NCBI GenBank assembly: GCA_032622095.1
Contig: CP136065.1
Coordinates: 67,361,675-67,425,674 of the forward strand
DNA length: 64,000 nt
Reading direction: 5' to 3'
Source of the DNA: Siphonodentalium dalli
Lineage: Eukaryota > Mollusca > Scaphopoda > Gadilida > Siphonodentaliidae
Below, piece after piece: positions 1-12,170 of the stretch. The translations under genes and the position numbers were made by a program. Position 1 is the stretch's first letter. Each line of letters starts with the position of its first letter. Under the pieces are notes generated by a model that worked only from the letters and a program-made list of their open reading frames with translations, was not told where the DNA came from and did not search any database.

Positions 1-17
1 AGTTACACAGTTATATG

Positions 18-1031
18 TGATGGGGATTGCTTTCATCACTAAGGCACTAGGGGTAGCGTATTATGAGACAATTAACAAAATAAATGACCAAAATATCACA
101 CTTTTTCCAATGACCTTGACATTTGCAATTGACCTTGACCGTATATGTCTTAGTCGCCCAGTCAGTTTGATGGAACAATAATGAGTTAGCTATGAGTTAA
201 CATAATTTCTTCAAACAAAGGTTCCTTGATTCTCAACAGCGACCTTTTCAAATTTTTCTTCAAATATATGGTGCCGTTGTCATGGAAACCTGAATTTACA
301 ACGACATTGGTCCCCACCCCACTTGGGCACGCCCTCCAAAAAGTTTTCCCCATAACTAAGTAACAAATATTTGTATAAATTTCATGCTTTAGTCAACAAA
401 TTCACAATTCAACACTTGAAGGACCCCAGATAAGTAAATAACTCTAAAATATACACACAAGCACGATATCTTGGGGAAATAACTGATTTTGACCCATTTT
501 GGAAAATGGCCACAAAGTTTAGAGGCCTATATCTCATGACTGGCTTGTCAGTTGCAACAATATCACAATTGTCCGATTAGCCTATATGCTCTAGATTAAT
601 TCCGAGTAAAGATAACGTATTCAAAACTGATATATAAACTCAGTGGGTACAAAATGTATGACCCGATATGAAAAAAAGCTAATATTTTTGGTCAATGACC
701 TTGACCTTTGTATATGACCTTGACATCTAGAGGTGAAATCTGCAGTGTCGAATGAAAGCCCAACAAGGGTAGCACCCAATATCAATGTCAATATAGAGTT
801 ACTGCATTAAACTTTCTTGGTATAGACCGTTATATGCATATTGGTTATACTGGCCAAAAACACCATCCGTTGCCATGGACACACACATTTTCAACACCAA
901 GCTACACTGCCCCAGTGTGCCCTAGCACTGATATAAACTTCAGATTATGAGCTTTGAAAAAACTTTTGGTAGAATTTGCCCACCAAATTGGTACCATTTT
1001 CCATTTTTGGGGAGCCTGGATCATGGACTAA
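18..1031. repeat. 1-kb dispersed repeat, copy 1
   Basis: This stretch is nearly the same, base for base, as 9587-10573 in the same orientation, with scattered substitutions and small indels; similarity stops sharply at TGGACTAA on the right. It carries several copies of TGACCTTGAC (near 111, 133, 696 and 716). No coding frame is preserved between the copies, so short ORFs here are not genes. The family is not recognised; it looks like an interspersed element lacking its own coding capacity, and the left edge is close to the window start. Confidence 0.85.
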
Positions 1032-3396
1032 ACGCACACAAAGGTCATCACCAACAAATGGTTTGTGAAATATGCGGGAAGAGTTGTAAGGTCAAATTTG
1101 GCGTTGGACGCTAAACAACTTTAAAAATAACGCACACACAGAACCGCGAGAATAATTTCAAAGAGTGTGAGACAAGATTCATTCGCAATTCCAATTAGTC
1201 GAAATATGAATGTGCATCTAAACACCAGTCCGTGCAGTTGCACCCTATGCAAGGCAATTTTTGGACAATGTACGTCCCAGCCAGATGCGACACATGAGAG
1301 AAGCGGCATGTGACAGCCTCGTGTGAAGGCACACATGCGATGTTTTTCAAGAGAGGAGAGAGACCGGACACATGCACGTGAACGTAAACTACGAAAACGT
1401 GTCCTAGCAACCATCGTTGTTATTTATTTGTATTTGTTTGATTAAACATTTTATTTTGTTACTCATTTAAGACATTGAAGAGATACATATTTGCACATCA
1501 TGCTCTGACAATATATATAGAGCGATGTAATTTAAGGGCGATATCATATGGGACATTTTATAAGTCTACAAGAAAGGTCCGATGTAAACCTTATCGCTTG
1601 TATCTTTCAAAATGGTGTAGCCTGCATTTCGAACAAGATAAACGTTACCATCTTAAAAAGATATGTTCGACGATAACTTCGTTAATGCTTCGATATATAA
1701 TAATGATAGTAACATGGATGCAAACAGGTGTAATTTTTTCTAGCAAGACCGGTTCCCAGGGGGTGCATACTCTACCCACTGGGCTACCGAACTGCTAATA
1801 TAATGTAATCATAAGTTGTCAATACACGATATATTATAAAACCATTGGTTATCACACAATTTAGAAATTAAAGTTATGTACCTATAACCTGAATTGTGCG
1901 TGAGTACTCTCTGCTATAAGAATGACAGCAACATTGCGTGATATGACCACGCATGTACCACGTCTTTACAATGTAAATGTAAAACCATTCGATACTTCCT
2001 GTGGTATAAAGGGACTTCCGGTGATGCATCAAAATTCATTCAGGAAGGACTAACATGCCAATAAATTTACTACTAATTAATCATCAACACTTTAGCTAGT
2101 AGTGCATAACTACCTTGATAAATAATAAAAACTCGTGCTAACATTTGCAATGAAATGAAGTTTCAGAAACTAACAACTCGTGTCACAGCCGAAATATGTC
2201 TGGAACACGTACCCAGGTGCTGCTACTCACCACCCAGTGCGTGCACACTGTTCACACGCTAACATACGAAGTTATAATGCCACTTGATCAATCGATAATT
2301 GTATGTTTGATTGATAGCATATCGCGATCAGTTACAACTTTAAACAGACATGGCTCATTCGAACTTCCAAAAATTTGATCTACGTAATTTGGGATTAGGT
2401 ATAAAATAGGCTCACAAATACACTAAATATTGATATACCGGCTTCATAATTATTCTCTAAAAAAATACTTGCCATGGCCACAGCTGTTTTAAATGTTTCG
2501 CATAGAAGTCAAACAAACGTTTTTTATGTCCACCATATCAGGAACACCGAACGCTCTCGTGCAGATTTGTTTTTGTTTGGGACCCAAACACCGTGTTCAA
2601 AGTTGTATTCTTCATGACTTCAATGCGCCTTTCTGAACACAGGATGCTCGTATAAAGGTAGCTCAGGTATTTATCCACCTATTTCGATACTGGAGTATTT
2701 CAAAGGGGAATACCATTATGTGCATTTAAGAGCGAACCGTCAAGTGGCTTTTGGTGACACTCCACAGTTTCGAATGATCAGTAGGGGTGATTTTATAGAT
2801 ATAAAGTGCTAGTGGTTTCTGGCACCATTCATGTGGTATGTATATTGAGACAAGTTGGGATATGAATTTGTGTAATTTTAGAAGGTGTTCTAGACTGATG
2901 GAAAAATTAAGTGCAAGTGACCTTGACCCCACCCATAGACAGCAGTAGCGTTTTCTGCGAAACAGTGGCTCTAGATACTGGGTCAATTTTTTAGCACCCA
3001 AAATTTGTCATCTGCATTAAAAATTGATTTTCTGGAAAATTAACGGCGAAAGTTTGAATTTTTTTCACATTGATGTTGGAAGCCAGAGGCCTTTAAACCA
3101 ACATAGGTGACCATGCTTGAAAAAATCTGGTATTCGTGCCTGTTGGGTATGAAAATGCAATATTTTGGTCTTTTTTTGAATAAAAATCACATTTTCGATC
3201 AAAAGATCAAGGGCCATAACTCTTGATAGCCCATATATTATGGAAATTATGTATCAAATTCTGAATTCCTATTCTGTACTAATTTCAGGCATATATATAT
3301 TGTCTATATGGCTTGGGATCATAATCCAGATAAATCTCAATGAATCTATGGGCCCCCTATTTCTGGGCCGATACCTGTTGAAACTGTGGAGTGTCA
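1032..3396. other. Gene-free stretch with one tRNA-like promoter box
   Basis: No supported gene. Open frames near 1121-1414 (minus) and 1475-1798 (plus) show no recognisable domain. The stretch holds a tRNA-like A-box near 1775 (listed separately) and, around 2880-3060, sequence resembling the TGACCTTGACC-bearing repeats. The rest is AT-rich unique or decayed DNA. Confidence 0.5.
1741..1793 (-). ncRNA. tRNA-like A-box, possible SINE head or tRNA relic
   Basis: Read on the minus strand, TAGCCCAGTGGG followed by TAGAG (1775-1786 and just downstream) matches the Pol III A-box consensus TRGCNNARYNGG exactly. A convincing B-box at the normal distance is not visible, only a degenerate GGAACCGGTCTTGC. 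This fits the head of a tRNA-derived SINE or a decayed tRNA pseudogene rather than a working tRNA gene. Confidence 0.35.
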
Positions 3397-3595
3397 TTTT
3401 ATTAAAAACTGCATTGTCTGCGAACACGATGCAAAAACAACAAAGAATACTGAAATAAATATTCATTACTAGCAATCGACATTATGGGTCACAAGTTGAT
3501 CGAAGCGGCGAGGGATAGCGTAACAAGATGAAAACTGTGCATTTTATATCACACCTGGTTGAGAGTTATTTAAAACTGCATTGTCATTCTAGCTG
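3397..3595 (+). repeat. Dispersed ~170-bp repeat (also at 8285-8455 and 8510-8570)
   Basis: Shared words include TAACAAGATGAAAACTGTG, ATATCACACCTGGTTGAG, AAAAACTGCATTGTC and GCCAATCGACATTAT in the same orientation at 8285-8455, with a shorter third copy at 8510-8570. The order of the words is permuted between copies, which suggests that the source was a tandem array. No coding potential is evident. Confidence 0.65.
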
Positions 3596-5326
3596 GTTTA
3601 TGTACAAGCAGACTTGGAAGTATATCTGAATATAGATCCGAGCACATTATCACCTATTTGCACGCCGGTATTAAAGCGGCGACCTCAAAGGGATTACGCG
3701 GGGACGTCAACCATAATGATTGAAGACGTTAGTGCTCTAAAATAAATTTAGTTTCACGCGAGTAATGAATGTAAGCTTCAGTTTCTTCATATACTAACGC
3801 AAATTATAGGCCAACTTGAACGAGACAAATGAAAAAAAGACACATTTTGCACATTTACAGTTAGCCTGAAAATACTATCACATGTCTAACTTTATCACTA
3901 AAAACTACATCATAGACATCTTGTTCAATATACACAACAGTTGCACTCTGAATGTGTTAGTTTGGGTGCACACTAACTTCTTAAAATGTCCCAGCTACAT
4001 GTACATGCACCAGACATAAACCAATGTGGATAAAAGGTTGATCTTACTATGTAGCAATTAAACAATCCATCAGAAATATGTACCTGGGAAATTTTCAGAA
4101 TTCAAGATGCGCCCAAATCTTAGGCACAGACAAGTTGCAGTGTATATCTTGAACAAGATGTCTGTGGTTTCGGGAATTACCTCAGGTGTGGGTACCTAGA
4201 AATGAATCCCCCAGCTTGCCACTAAAAGAAAATAATAATTACAAGTGTCCACTAATGAGATCATTCCTAAATAATAGCATATGAACACCAGGATCACACC
4301 ACTGTACAATATTGTGTTGGACAAGCTTCTACTGCTCAATGGCAAATGTACACATGGCCCATCTTTAGGGTGCATTTACATTGCTATAGAACTGTACATA
4401 GATCTGTATGAAGTCACGTGTCGCGCATTACTGTGATCACAACATAATTACTAACAGTGAACGCGCGCTGATCAGTAATATGGTAATTGGCAATTCATTA
4501 CGAGTCGTGTCAATTTAGGCCAGACATAAAATGGATCAACTATCAGCAGACAACAGCGATTTGGTATGTGCCACATGTATTTAAAGTGTATCCTTATAAC
4601 ACTTGATAATGGTTCGAAGAAAGAATGAAAATCGCATAGGAATACACAACAAACAACCGTGTGCAGAAATAGAGAGGCTAGAGAGCACCCATATAGCTTT
4701 AGATGGCGATTCCACCAATATTTTGGATTTCAAGTGATCATCTATATATCTATAGGTCTCCTGTTTGACACCATCTGGGCGGTGGCCATTTTAGATCTGT
4801 ATGGAATGGATATCCACCCCACAACACCCTTTATTTGACCACATGTAGTAAAAATTCCAACTGATGACAATTCCAATGGCAATGTTGACCAAATGTAGGA
4901 CAATATTTTTTCTTAAATTAACACTAGCAGTTTTTGACTGGCCACGGGGAGGGACCAGGACACAATCTTTCCAAGTGTTGGAAATTTCCAACCTAACACC
5001 CGCCCCATAAGGTTGGAAAACTTCCAGCTGATGGCCAATCCAGCCCAATTTTTTTATAAAAAGTAGGAAATTATGCAAGTATTGGTCCGAAAACAATACC
5101 ACCCCCCAATATAATGTTTGAAAATCAAAATACAAGATCATTTTCAACCTATTGTTGGTTTGGAAATTACAACTAATGTTGTGTCAGGTATAACATTTCC
5201 AACTATTGAAACTTTTTACCAAAGTTGCCACGTCCCTGTCCGTGTTCAATATTCGAAATACACGGGTTGAAATGACAACGAACGCTAAAACACATTCGCC
5301 AAGCCCGAGTAACAATTAATCAAAAC
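3596..5326. other. Gene-free stretch with short degenerate repeats
   Basis: No supported gene. Between about 4790 and 5220 the words TTTCCAAC, GGTTGGAAA and TTCCAACTGATG recur on both strands, giving a locally repetitive patch that also generates a spurious 118-residue minus-strand open frame. The rest shows nothing recognisable. Confidence 0.5.
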
Positions 5327-5331
5327 ATATT

Positions 5332-5791
5332 CACAGTGTATAAACCGTACAAACATTAAATCGGAAGTTGTTTTCGAAAAGACGAAAAATGCTATTTTTA
5401 GAACGTAAATGTGACAGAAATATCACAACAACACCACAAAATCCAGGTTTCAGACGGACACACGGGTGCACCACATCTATAAACGTAATTATATATTGTA
5501 CATACACATTTGCCGATCGTAAGCGGGCTCTATTTGAGCGAAATACTCTGTTTAATAGATAAAAACGGCCTTTGATCACCTCAAAAAAATATTTTCTCGC
5601 AAAAATTCCTTCTTCAAATGTCATTTTAACACATATCCAGCATCTGTCGGAAATCCCACTATATTGCAGCGGAAATACCGTTATGTGTGTAACATATATG
5701 GACATGCCCTTCGCTCGAGTGTATTCACAATTTGAACGTAGAAAGTATTTATTTGGACACCCCGCTCTCAGTTTATGTACGCCTAGTTGTT
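5332..5791 (+). repeat. Left terminal inverted repeat of the CACAGTG element
   Basis: This arm pairs with 7688-8149. The outermost 50 bases are identical and later positions differ only by scattered substitutions, so the arms are either fairly young or homogenised. Heptamer at 5332-5338. Confidence 0.85.
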
Positions 5792-6684
5792 TAAGTTGAT
5801 GATCACTAGTTGCCAAAGATATGTACGCCAAGTTGTGATGATGGGATTTGTGTGCAAAGACGAACCCATGAATTAGGTTTCCATATTAGAGATACTCGGC
5901 CTACCGATGGTCATTATTAACCTTCAATCACAAGAGGAAGCCACTGTTCCGCTCCACAACCGTTTTCCGATTCTGGGATAGGGACCCACCCCATCCAAAC
6001 TGCTTCAAATGACTATTTTACTCAGTTTTCCTGATCTATCTTTTACTATCAATGTTCCTTATCATGATTATGGAAGCATTCCTACTTGTATATACCAACA
6101 GCACTGTAAAGTTTCAAAACAATTCTCCAATAAATGTGGGCTGTAGGGTATGCTGATGGATTGACATTTTAAATCCAAGATGGCTGCAGGTGCCCATGTT
6201 TGTTTTAAACAAATTTTGGGGAACAATGGAGGCTCCCATTTACAGGTCACGTCGAAGATCCATATGGAGTTCGGTGACGATTTGATGAGAAATGTGACCT
6301 GTAAAGTGTGCTAAATGATTTGGTCATACAAAGAGTAAAAGCCAAGAGGGCCAAAATGGCAGCCATTTATTTTACAAAATTTGGAAAAAATCGGAGGCAC
6401 CCATCGAGAGGTCACAACGAAGATCCATATAAAGGTTGGTGATGATCGGATGAGGGATAAGCTCTGCATGGTGTGTTAAAGGATTTAGTGATGCAAAGAG
6501 TAAAATGCAAGATGGCTGCCAGTGGCCATATTTTTCAAAAAATATCATTCAAATTTGACAGCTACCATCTATAGGTGATCCTCGACCCATATACCGAATA
6601 TCGTTGAAATCGGTCAAAGTTTGTATTATCACATTTGTTTTATTTTATTACAGATTTTTAATAGTCTATTTTTATTTGAAGAGT

Positions 6685-7080
6685 TAAAGGTACTCAATCC
6701 GAAATGTCTATTTCCTTGGCATCGACAGTAAAAGATATTTGATCCGAGTCGAGGAACCGACCCATCAAAGCTCAGAGTGATCAGATATCGATGTTTGAAT
6801 TCTATTATTTTAATTTTAAGTGGCCAGTATATAGTCGACGAGAAGACTTCTCTGAACAAATTGCGGATGAAGATGGATAACTCTAAAATCAAGTGACTCT
6901 TTTGTGTCAGATATTTGACAATATCATGTTTTGGGCAATTGTATACTATAGTTGACTGTGATTAACAATATTTTTTGGCAATTACTCGATTCTTATAACT
7001 GAAGCGGCATTTAAAATAAAATTGTTGTTGTTGGAATCTGATGACATGGAGACCATCGAATCGGATTGAGTACCTTTACG
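6685..7080. mobile_element. hAT-like MITE nested in the CACAGTG element
   Basis: Terminal inverted repeats TAAAGGTACTCAATCCGA (left, from 6685) and its inverse on the right (ending 7078-7080) are flanked by the 8-bp direct repeat TGAAGAGT (6677-6684 and 7081-7088). An 8-bp duplication is typical of hAT transposons. The length of 396 bp without an open frame makes it non-autonomous. It inserted after the host element was already in place. Confidence 0.65.
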
Positions 7081-7687
7081 TGAAGAGTTTACATTTATTT
7101 GAAGAATCTATTATTGTGTTATGTTTTCATTTACATCAGGTTAATTAAATGATTTTTAATAGAACTATTTAAATATGAGCCTTTCCATGCCAATGTGCAA
7201 TTATAGATCCTTGGTGAAAACATTTAGCAAGCTGACATTTTTATTACCCCTTGGTGTCATTCCTCATTATTAACTGCTGGTGAACTCAACCCCCTACCAA
7301 GAGTTAAAACCTTGTGTCCCATTATTTTGAAGAAAAATGACTTTAGGAAAACAATTACAGGGCCAGGGAAAATGTGTAAGCATGGATGCAGAACCAACCA
7401 CCGCCCTGCCTAGTGTTCGGAAAACAATTGCCGACCCCACCCCTGACGTATACATAATTCCATCACAGAATACAACATATTTCCTCAACCCCCAAATACA
7501 GTTGTATTACATGTGGTGTCGAATAAAAGTAGCTAAGTGTTAACCGGAATACCTTGTTTGATTCAGGCAGAGTTTATAAGTTCAATGACGTGACATTTCG
7601 AAGACATAGTTATGTTTAAGTGGGTCGAAAGGAACATATCATTACTGTACGATTCCTGTACAACATCGCAACTGTTATTGTCGTCGT

Positions 7688-8149
7688 ACACAACTAGGCG
7701 TACATAGACTGACGAATGGGGTGTCAAAATAAATACTCTCTACTTTCAAATTGTGAATACACTCGAGCGAAGGGCATGTCCATATAGGTTACACACATAA
7801 CGGTATTTCCGTTGCAATATAGTGGGATTTCCGATGGATGCTGGATATGTGTTAAAATGACATTTGAAGAGTGAATTTTTGCGAGAAAATAATTTTCTGA
7901 AGTGATCAAAGGCCGTTTTTATCTATTAAACAGAGTCTTTCGCTCAAATAGAGCCCGCTTACGACCGGTAAATGTGTATTTACAATATATAATTACGTTT
8001 ATAGATGTGGTGCTACCGTGTGTCCGTCTGAAACCTGGATTTTGTGGTGTTGTTGTGATATTTCTGTCACATTTACGTTCTAAAAATAGCATTTTTCGTC
8101 TTTTCGAAAACAACTTCCGATTTAATGTTTGTACGGTTTATACACTGTG
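7688..8149 (-). repeat. Right terminal inverted repeat of the CACAGTG element
   Basis: Inverse copy of 5332-5791. The heptamer reads CACTGTG on the + strand at 8143-8149, directly followed by the ATATT target duplication. Confidence 0.85.
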
Positions 8150-8284
8150 ATATTTGCCTGTCACAATGCTTCGGTGTTGACCGTGACGTTTAGCGGACAC
8201 GATTTTTGCTCTCACGAACTAATACCGTTTTCTTTCTGTGTGCATTTCTATATGAACCCGTTTACAATAGTCTGCGTGTAGAGA

Positions 8285-8570
8285 GACTGTAACAAGAGGA
8301 AAACTGTGAATTATATATCACACCTGGCTGAGTGTTATTAAAAACTGCATAGTCAGTGAACACGATGCACAAACAACAAAGAATACTGCATTCATATTCA
8401 TTACTCAGTTACTGCCAATCGACATTATAGGCCACATGTTGATCGCACATTAAGAGAACTCCAATAACTTGCATTGTTAGTTATACAACGTTTTACGTCG
8501 CAACAGCCGCGTGGGATACTATAACAAGATGAAAACTGTGAATGATATATCACCCCTGGTTAAGTGTCCC
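8285..8570 (+). repeat. Two copies of the ~170-bp repeat
   Basis: Copies at 8285-8455 and 8510-8570 share TAACAAGA, GAAAACTGTGAAT and ATATCACNCCTGG with the copy at 3397-3595. Confidence 0.6.
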
Positions 8571-8879
8571 GGCTGAATTGACAACATATCCTTAGTTAGT
8601 TATCATTTTGATATCCGTAGGATAACATCATCATTTTCTTAACCAAAAAAGCTGCTATGTGGTTATCAGCCAACACAAATACAGGCCAAGTTCGGTCAGT
8701 TTCAGTTCAATAAATTATGCATGGCCCCGTTTGTGACTCGCAAATTATCTGAATTTGATATTTTTGTTCACGATCATTTCGCAAAAATACCCTCCATCGA
8801 GCATTTAAGACGATCAAGTGAGCTTATCAAACCATCCAATGAGTTTACCAAAACATGGTTTGATATATTTGATGGATAG

Positions 8880-9070
8880 TTTTGTACAATAGTTTGTGAC
8901 ACTCATTAGATCAGATGATGTGGGACATTCAGCGGGTTATTTGAGACATTAGTTGGGCGTTTTAGACACTCCTGGTGGTTTGAGACAATCATCGTGTGAC
9001 TTTGTGTATGGTTTGTGGTACACACTTGATGGGTTGAGACATCCATATGTATGGTTTGGGACTTTGACGA
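8880..9070 (+). repeat. Degenerate 21-22 bp minisatellite
   Basis: The core GGTTTGAGACA with variable short tails recurs about seven to eight times, for example TTTGAGACATTAG, GGTTTGAGACAATC, GGGTTGAGACATCC and GGTTTGGGAC. A minus-strand 65-residue Ser/Thr/His/Asn-rich open frame over it is a by-product of the repeat. Confidence 0.55.
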
Positions 9071-9586
9071 AGATTGCCCAATTTTACTACTTTCGGTAGC
9101 CATTTTGTCCCTATTTTGGGAAGTGATAGCTTCATTTTTGTTAAAATGGACACAAGTGGTTCTTAACTGAGATCTAATGAGTATTCAGTACACTTGTGTT
9201 TTCGATTTGCGGTTATTCTAGGCATTAAAATAATAATAGATTTTTCTTCGAAATTTAGTACATCTATTTCGAATATGAAGGACACTGAAGGGCCCAAATT
9301 CCCAAACCCTCGTGATATGGCTCACAATTATCAGACATTGAATTAAAATGCAAGATGGCGTTCGTCCGTCCGTCGTCTTTCTGACCATCCGTAGACACTT
9401 TACACATAATGCGAAAATTCAAACCTTTTTTATCCAATCGGGACCAAATTTTGTATATGGGTTTATCAACCCAAAATGCAGATCACAACCACAACAAGGT
9501 ATTACTTAAAATGCAGATTAAAATCTGATTAAAATGTGCCATATAACAAATTTAACACGGTAATTGGGCCCTATTTTTGAGCATTA
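9071..9586. other. Gene-free stretch, upstream part of a repeat family
   Basis: No gene is visible. From about 9290 the sequence has a repeat-like character (CAAGATGGCG at about 9353, then CGTCCGTCCGTCG), and it probably belongs to the same element as the 1-kb repeat that follows, but the other copy is cut off by the window edge so this cannot be verified. Confidence 0.4.
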
Positions 9587-10573
9587 TGATGGGGATTGCT
9601 TTCATGACTAAGGCACTAGGGGTAGCGGATTATGAGACAATTAACAAAAGAAATGACCAAAATATCACATTTTTTCCAATGACCTTGACCTTTGCAAATG
9701 ACCTTGACCTTATATGTCTTAGTCGCCCAGTTAGTTTGATGGAATAATAATGAGTTAGCTATGAGTTAACATAATTTCTTCAAACAAAAGGTTCGTTGAT
9801 TCTCAACAGCGGCCTTTTCAAATTTTTCTTAAAATATATGGTGCCGTTGTCATGGAAACCGGAATTTACAACGACATTGGTCCCCCACCCCACCTGGGCA
9901 CGCCCTCCAAAACGTTTCCCCTATAACTAAGTAACAAATATTTGTATAAGTTTCATGCTTTAGTCAACAAATTCACAATTCAACCATTAAAGGACCCCAG
10001 ATAAGTAAATAACTCTATAATATACACAAAAGCACGATATCTTGGAAAATGGCCACAAAGTTTAGAGGCCTATATCTCATGACTGTCTTGTCAGTTGCAA
10101 CAATATCACAGTTATCCGATTAGCCTATATGCTCTAGATTAATTCCGAGTAAAGATAACGTATTCAAATCTGATATATAAACTCAGTGGGTAGAAAATGT
10201 ATGACCCGATATGAAAAAAGTTAATAATTTGGTCAATGACCTTGACCTTTGTATATGACCTTGACATCTAGAGGTGAAATCTGCATTGTCAAACGAAAGT
10301 CCAACAAGGGTAGCACCCAATATCAATGCCAATATAGAGTTACTGCATTAAACTTTCTTGGTATAGACCGTTATATGCATATTGGTTATACTGGCCAAAA
10401 AACACCATCCGTTGCCATGGAAACACACATTTTCAATACTAAGATACACTGCCCCAGTGTGCCCCAGCACTGACATAAACTTCAGATTATGAGCTTTGAG
10501 AAAACTTTTGGTATAATTTGCCCACCAAATTGGTACCATTTTCCATTTTTGAGGAGCCTGGCTCATGGACTAA
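9587..10573. repeat. 1-kb dispersed repeat, copy 2
   Basis: Near-identical to 18-1031 in the same orientation. It contains TGACCTTGACC words near 9680, 9700, 10236 and 10257. Similarity ends at CATGGACTAA, as in copy 1. Confidence 0.85.
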
Positions 10574-11687
10574 GAGAGATGTGATGGAATCTCTGCACGT
10601 TGAGTACTTCGTTGTTCTGTTTACTGGTAATCGCTGAGCGGTTAACAACTTTCGAAATATTATCCTCAAGCGATTTGTGGCCTCAGTAATACATGAATTA
10701 ATAATATTGTACAGGAGCAGCATGACCTACTGGTCGTCTTCCTGCTGCCCCTGAATAAATAATACAATAAGAAAATTGATGTCGAATGTAGTTTCAGGTT
10801 TGCTGGTTCGACGCCGCCGTGCATGACACAATGTCATGGCTGTCTGGAAGGGCGATATGTTCAGGGTGATAATTGCATAATTATATATAACGTTGTAAGT
10901 TCCAAGCGATATGCCGATTATCAAACGGAATTAGCAACTAGCGAGGCTCCCTGTTTGTTGGAATTGTTTGTGTGTTTTCGCGATGTTCATTCTCACGCGT
11001 TCATGGCAAAATGGAACTCCGGTCACGAAATAACAATCCGTATACCACACCTCTTTTACTTATATTTGTATTTGAAACCCGCTCTATATTATGTTATGGA
11101 CAATACCACAAAAGTGTTACAGTTGTAAGGATTAAAGATTTGAAAATTTACCAGGTAGTACCCGTCGACGCAGGGGGAGGCGAAACAAATATTTTCCGGT
11201 GCATTTTCAGAGACCCACCCCCTTTTTCAAAGATTTGTGACAACTATCTACACGATAACATAACCCTTCAATGTGTCACATATGTTTTTCGTTTTTGCAG
11301 TACTTTGTTACACAGTTAGGGACACAACCTTTAATATGAATTTGAATATCTGTGCTGCCTAGTTCTGTGCATTGTGAGGAACATCATTAATAAAGATACA
11401 GTCCAACACCAAACACGTTGATATAATTGATTACATGTAGCATGTTATGATTGTTATCGATATGCCAGGGAGTGACAGGCAATATGTTTTTGTTTCCTGT
11501 TTTCATTTTGATTAGCATTATGTGATATACATGTATGATGTATCTAGTTTTATTGTTATTTAAAAAGCTTTTTATGATTCGCAGCAGGCCAAATTAATAT
11601 TAATTTTTCTGTGTAATTGATATTTCATTTTATTTCATAGCGATTTGTAAGTCACTCAGAGGGTTAACTTGTTTCCTTTTCATTCAG
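10574..11687. other. Region upstream of lectin exon; no exon recognised
   Basis: I looked here for the missing first exon of lectin gene 1 by comparison with the PAN-like exon at 57850-58144 and did not find it. A B-box-like GGTTCGACGCC near 10804, with a weak A-box-like stretch about 75 bp before it, could be a decayed tRNA-derived SINE. Open frames at 10823-11319 have no recognised domain and are probably chance. Confidence 0.4.
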
Positions 11688-11861
11688 ATTACATGGATGG
11701 GTTCGTGTACAATGCAGAGTTAATGTTGTGGTATAAAATTGACGGCAACAGCCGAAGGACGTGGTTCGATCACAAGGCCATGTGCGAGTGTAAGAGAGGG
11801 CACTTACTCGAGATCACCAGCCAGGCCATGTTTGATTGGCTCAATGGCCTGATTCCAGCAA
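11688..11861 (+). CDS. Lectin gene 1, exon encoding N-terminal half of a CTLD
   Basis: The acceptor TTTTCATTCAG precedes 11688 and a donor GT starts at 11862; the exon is 174 bp, entered and left in phase 1. The first full codons read YMDGF, then WYKI, MCECKRGHLLEI and MFDWLNGLIP, which is the first cysteine, the G-x-LLEI strand and the helix of a C-type lectin-like domain. It aligns with the exon at 60244-60420 (YMEGF, ICECKRGYLLEI, MFDWLN), so the two are paralogues. The product is probably secreted and sugar- or ligand-binding, as is usual for invertebrate lectins. The partner exon is at 24415-24656; the upstream exon was not found. An open frame continues past the donor to a stop at 11899, but the CTLD would then be truncated. 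Confidence 0.8.
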
Positions 11862-12170
11862 GTAATTGTGAGTCAAATTACAAGACAATGTGTAGATAAC
11901 CGTTATTTATTAGATGCGGGAACAGTGTACCAAGACAGCTACATTAAATATCTGGATGGCCTTCGCGGTGGAAATTACTATTAAAATAATCATATTCGTT
12001 AAAACAACCCTAAACAGAAATAATAATACAATGTAGACAATTTTTGTTCTTATACCACTCATATCTATTGCATACATAGGATTGGGTTGTTAAGATCGTA
12101 CGCAGTGATAGTAAACAAAAGCCATGTGGTGTTAAAGTACAGTACGTAAAGAGTGTGCGATAAGCAACAA
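11862..12170 (+). other. Start of the 12.6-kb intron of lectin gene 1
   Basis: No element is recognised in the first 300 bp after the donor. The rest of the intron (to 24414) carries the LINE relic, microsatellites, the TAGTGTGG element and the P-type transposase relic listed separately. Confidence 0.45.

Larger units (their letters stand above)
5332..8149. mobile_element. Transib/RAG-like non-autonomous element with RSS-heptamer termini
   Basis: The element begins CACAGTGTATAAACC and ends with the exact inverse. The two arms (about 5332-5791 and 7688-8149) are near-identical inverted repeats of roughly 460 bp. It is flanked by the direct repeat ATATT (5327-5331 and 8150-8154), so the target duplication is 5 bp. 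CAC-type termini with a 5-bp duplication are the known signature of the Transib/ProtoRAG superfamily, and CACAGTG equals the consensus V(D)J recombination-signal heptamer. The nonamer is weak: ACAAACATT lies 10 bp inside the heptamer. The interior (5792-7687) has no RAG1- or Transib-like frame; it holds decayed repeat with AAGATGGC-type words and a nested hAT-like MITE. Open frames at 5331-5831 and 7902-8150 are conserved only because the arms are copies of each other. Confidence 0.75.

Noticed and set aside
5331-5831. 166-residue open frame on the minus strand, similar to the frame at 7902-8150
   Set aside because: The similarity is explained by the inverted arms of one transposon; the frames lack domains and start at the element terminus.
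5792-7687. RAG1-, RAG2- or Transib-like transposase inside the CACAGTG element
   Set aside because: No frame of useful length or recognisable motif; the interior is decayed repeat.
8906-9103. Ser/Thr/His-rich minus-strand open frame
   Set aside because: Produced by the degenerate 21-22 bp minisatellite.
10823-11319. Possible missing first exon of lectin gene 1
   Set aside because: No signal peptide, no PAN cysteine pattern and no resemblance to 57850-58144.
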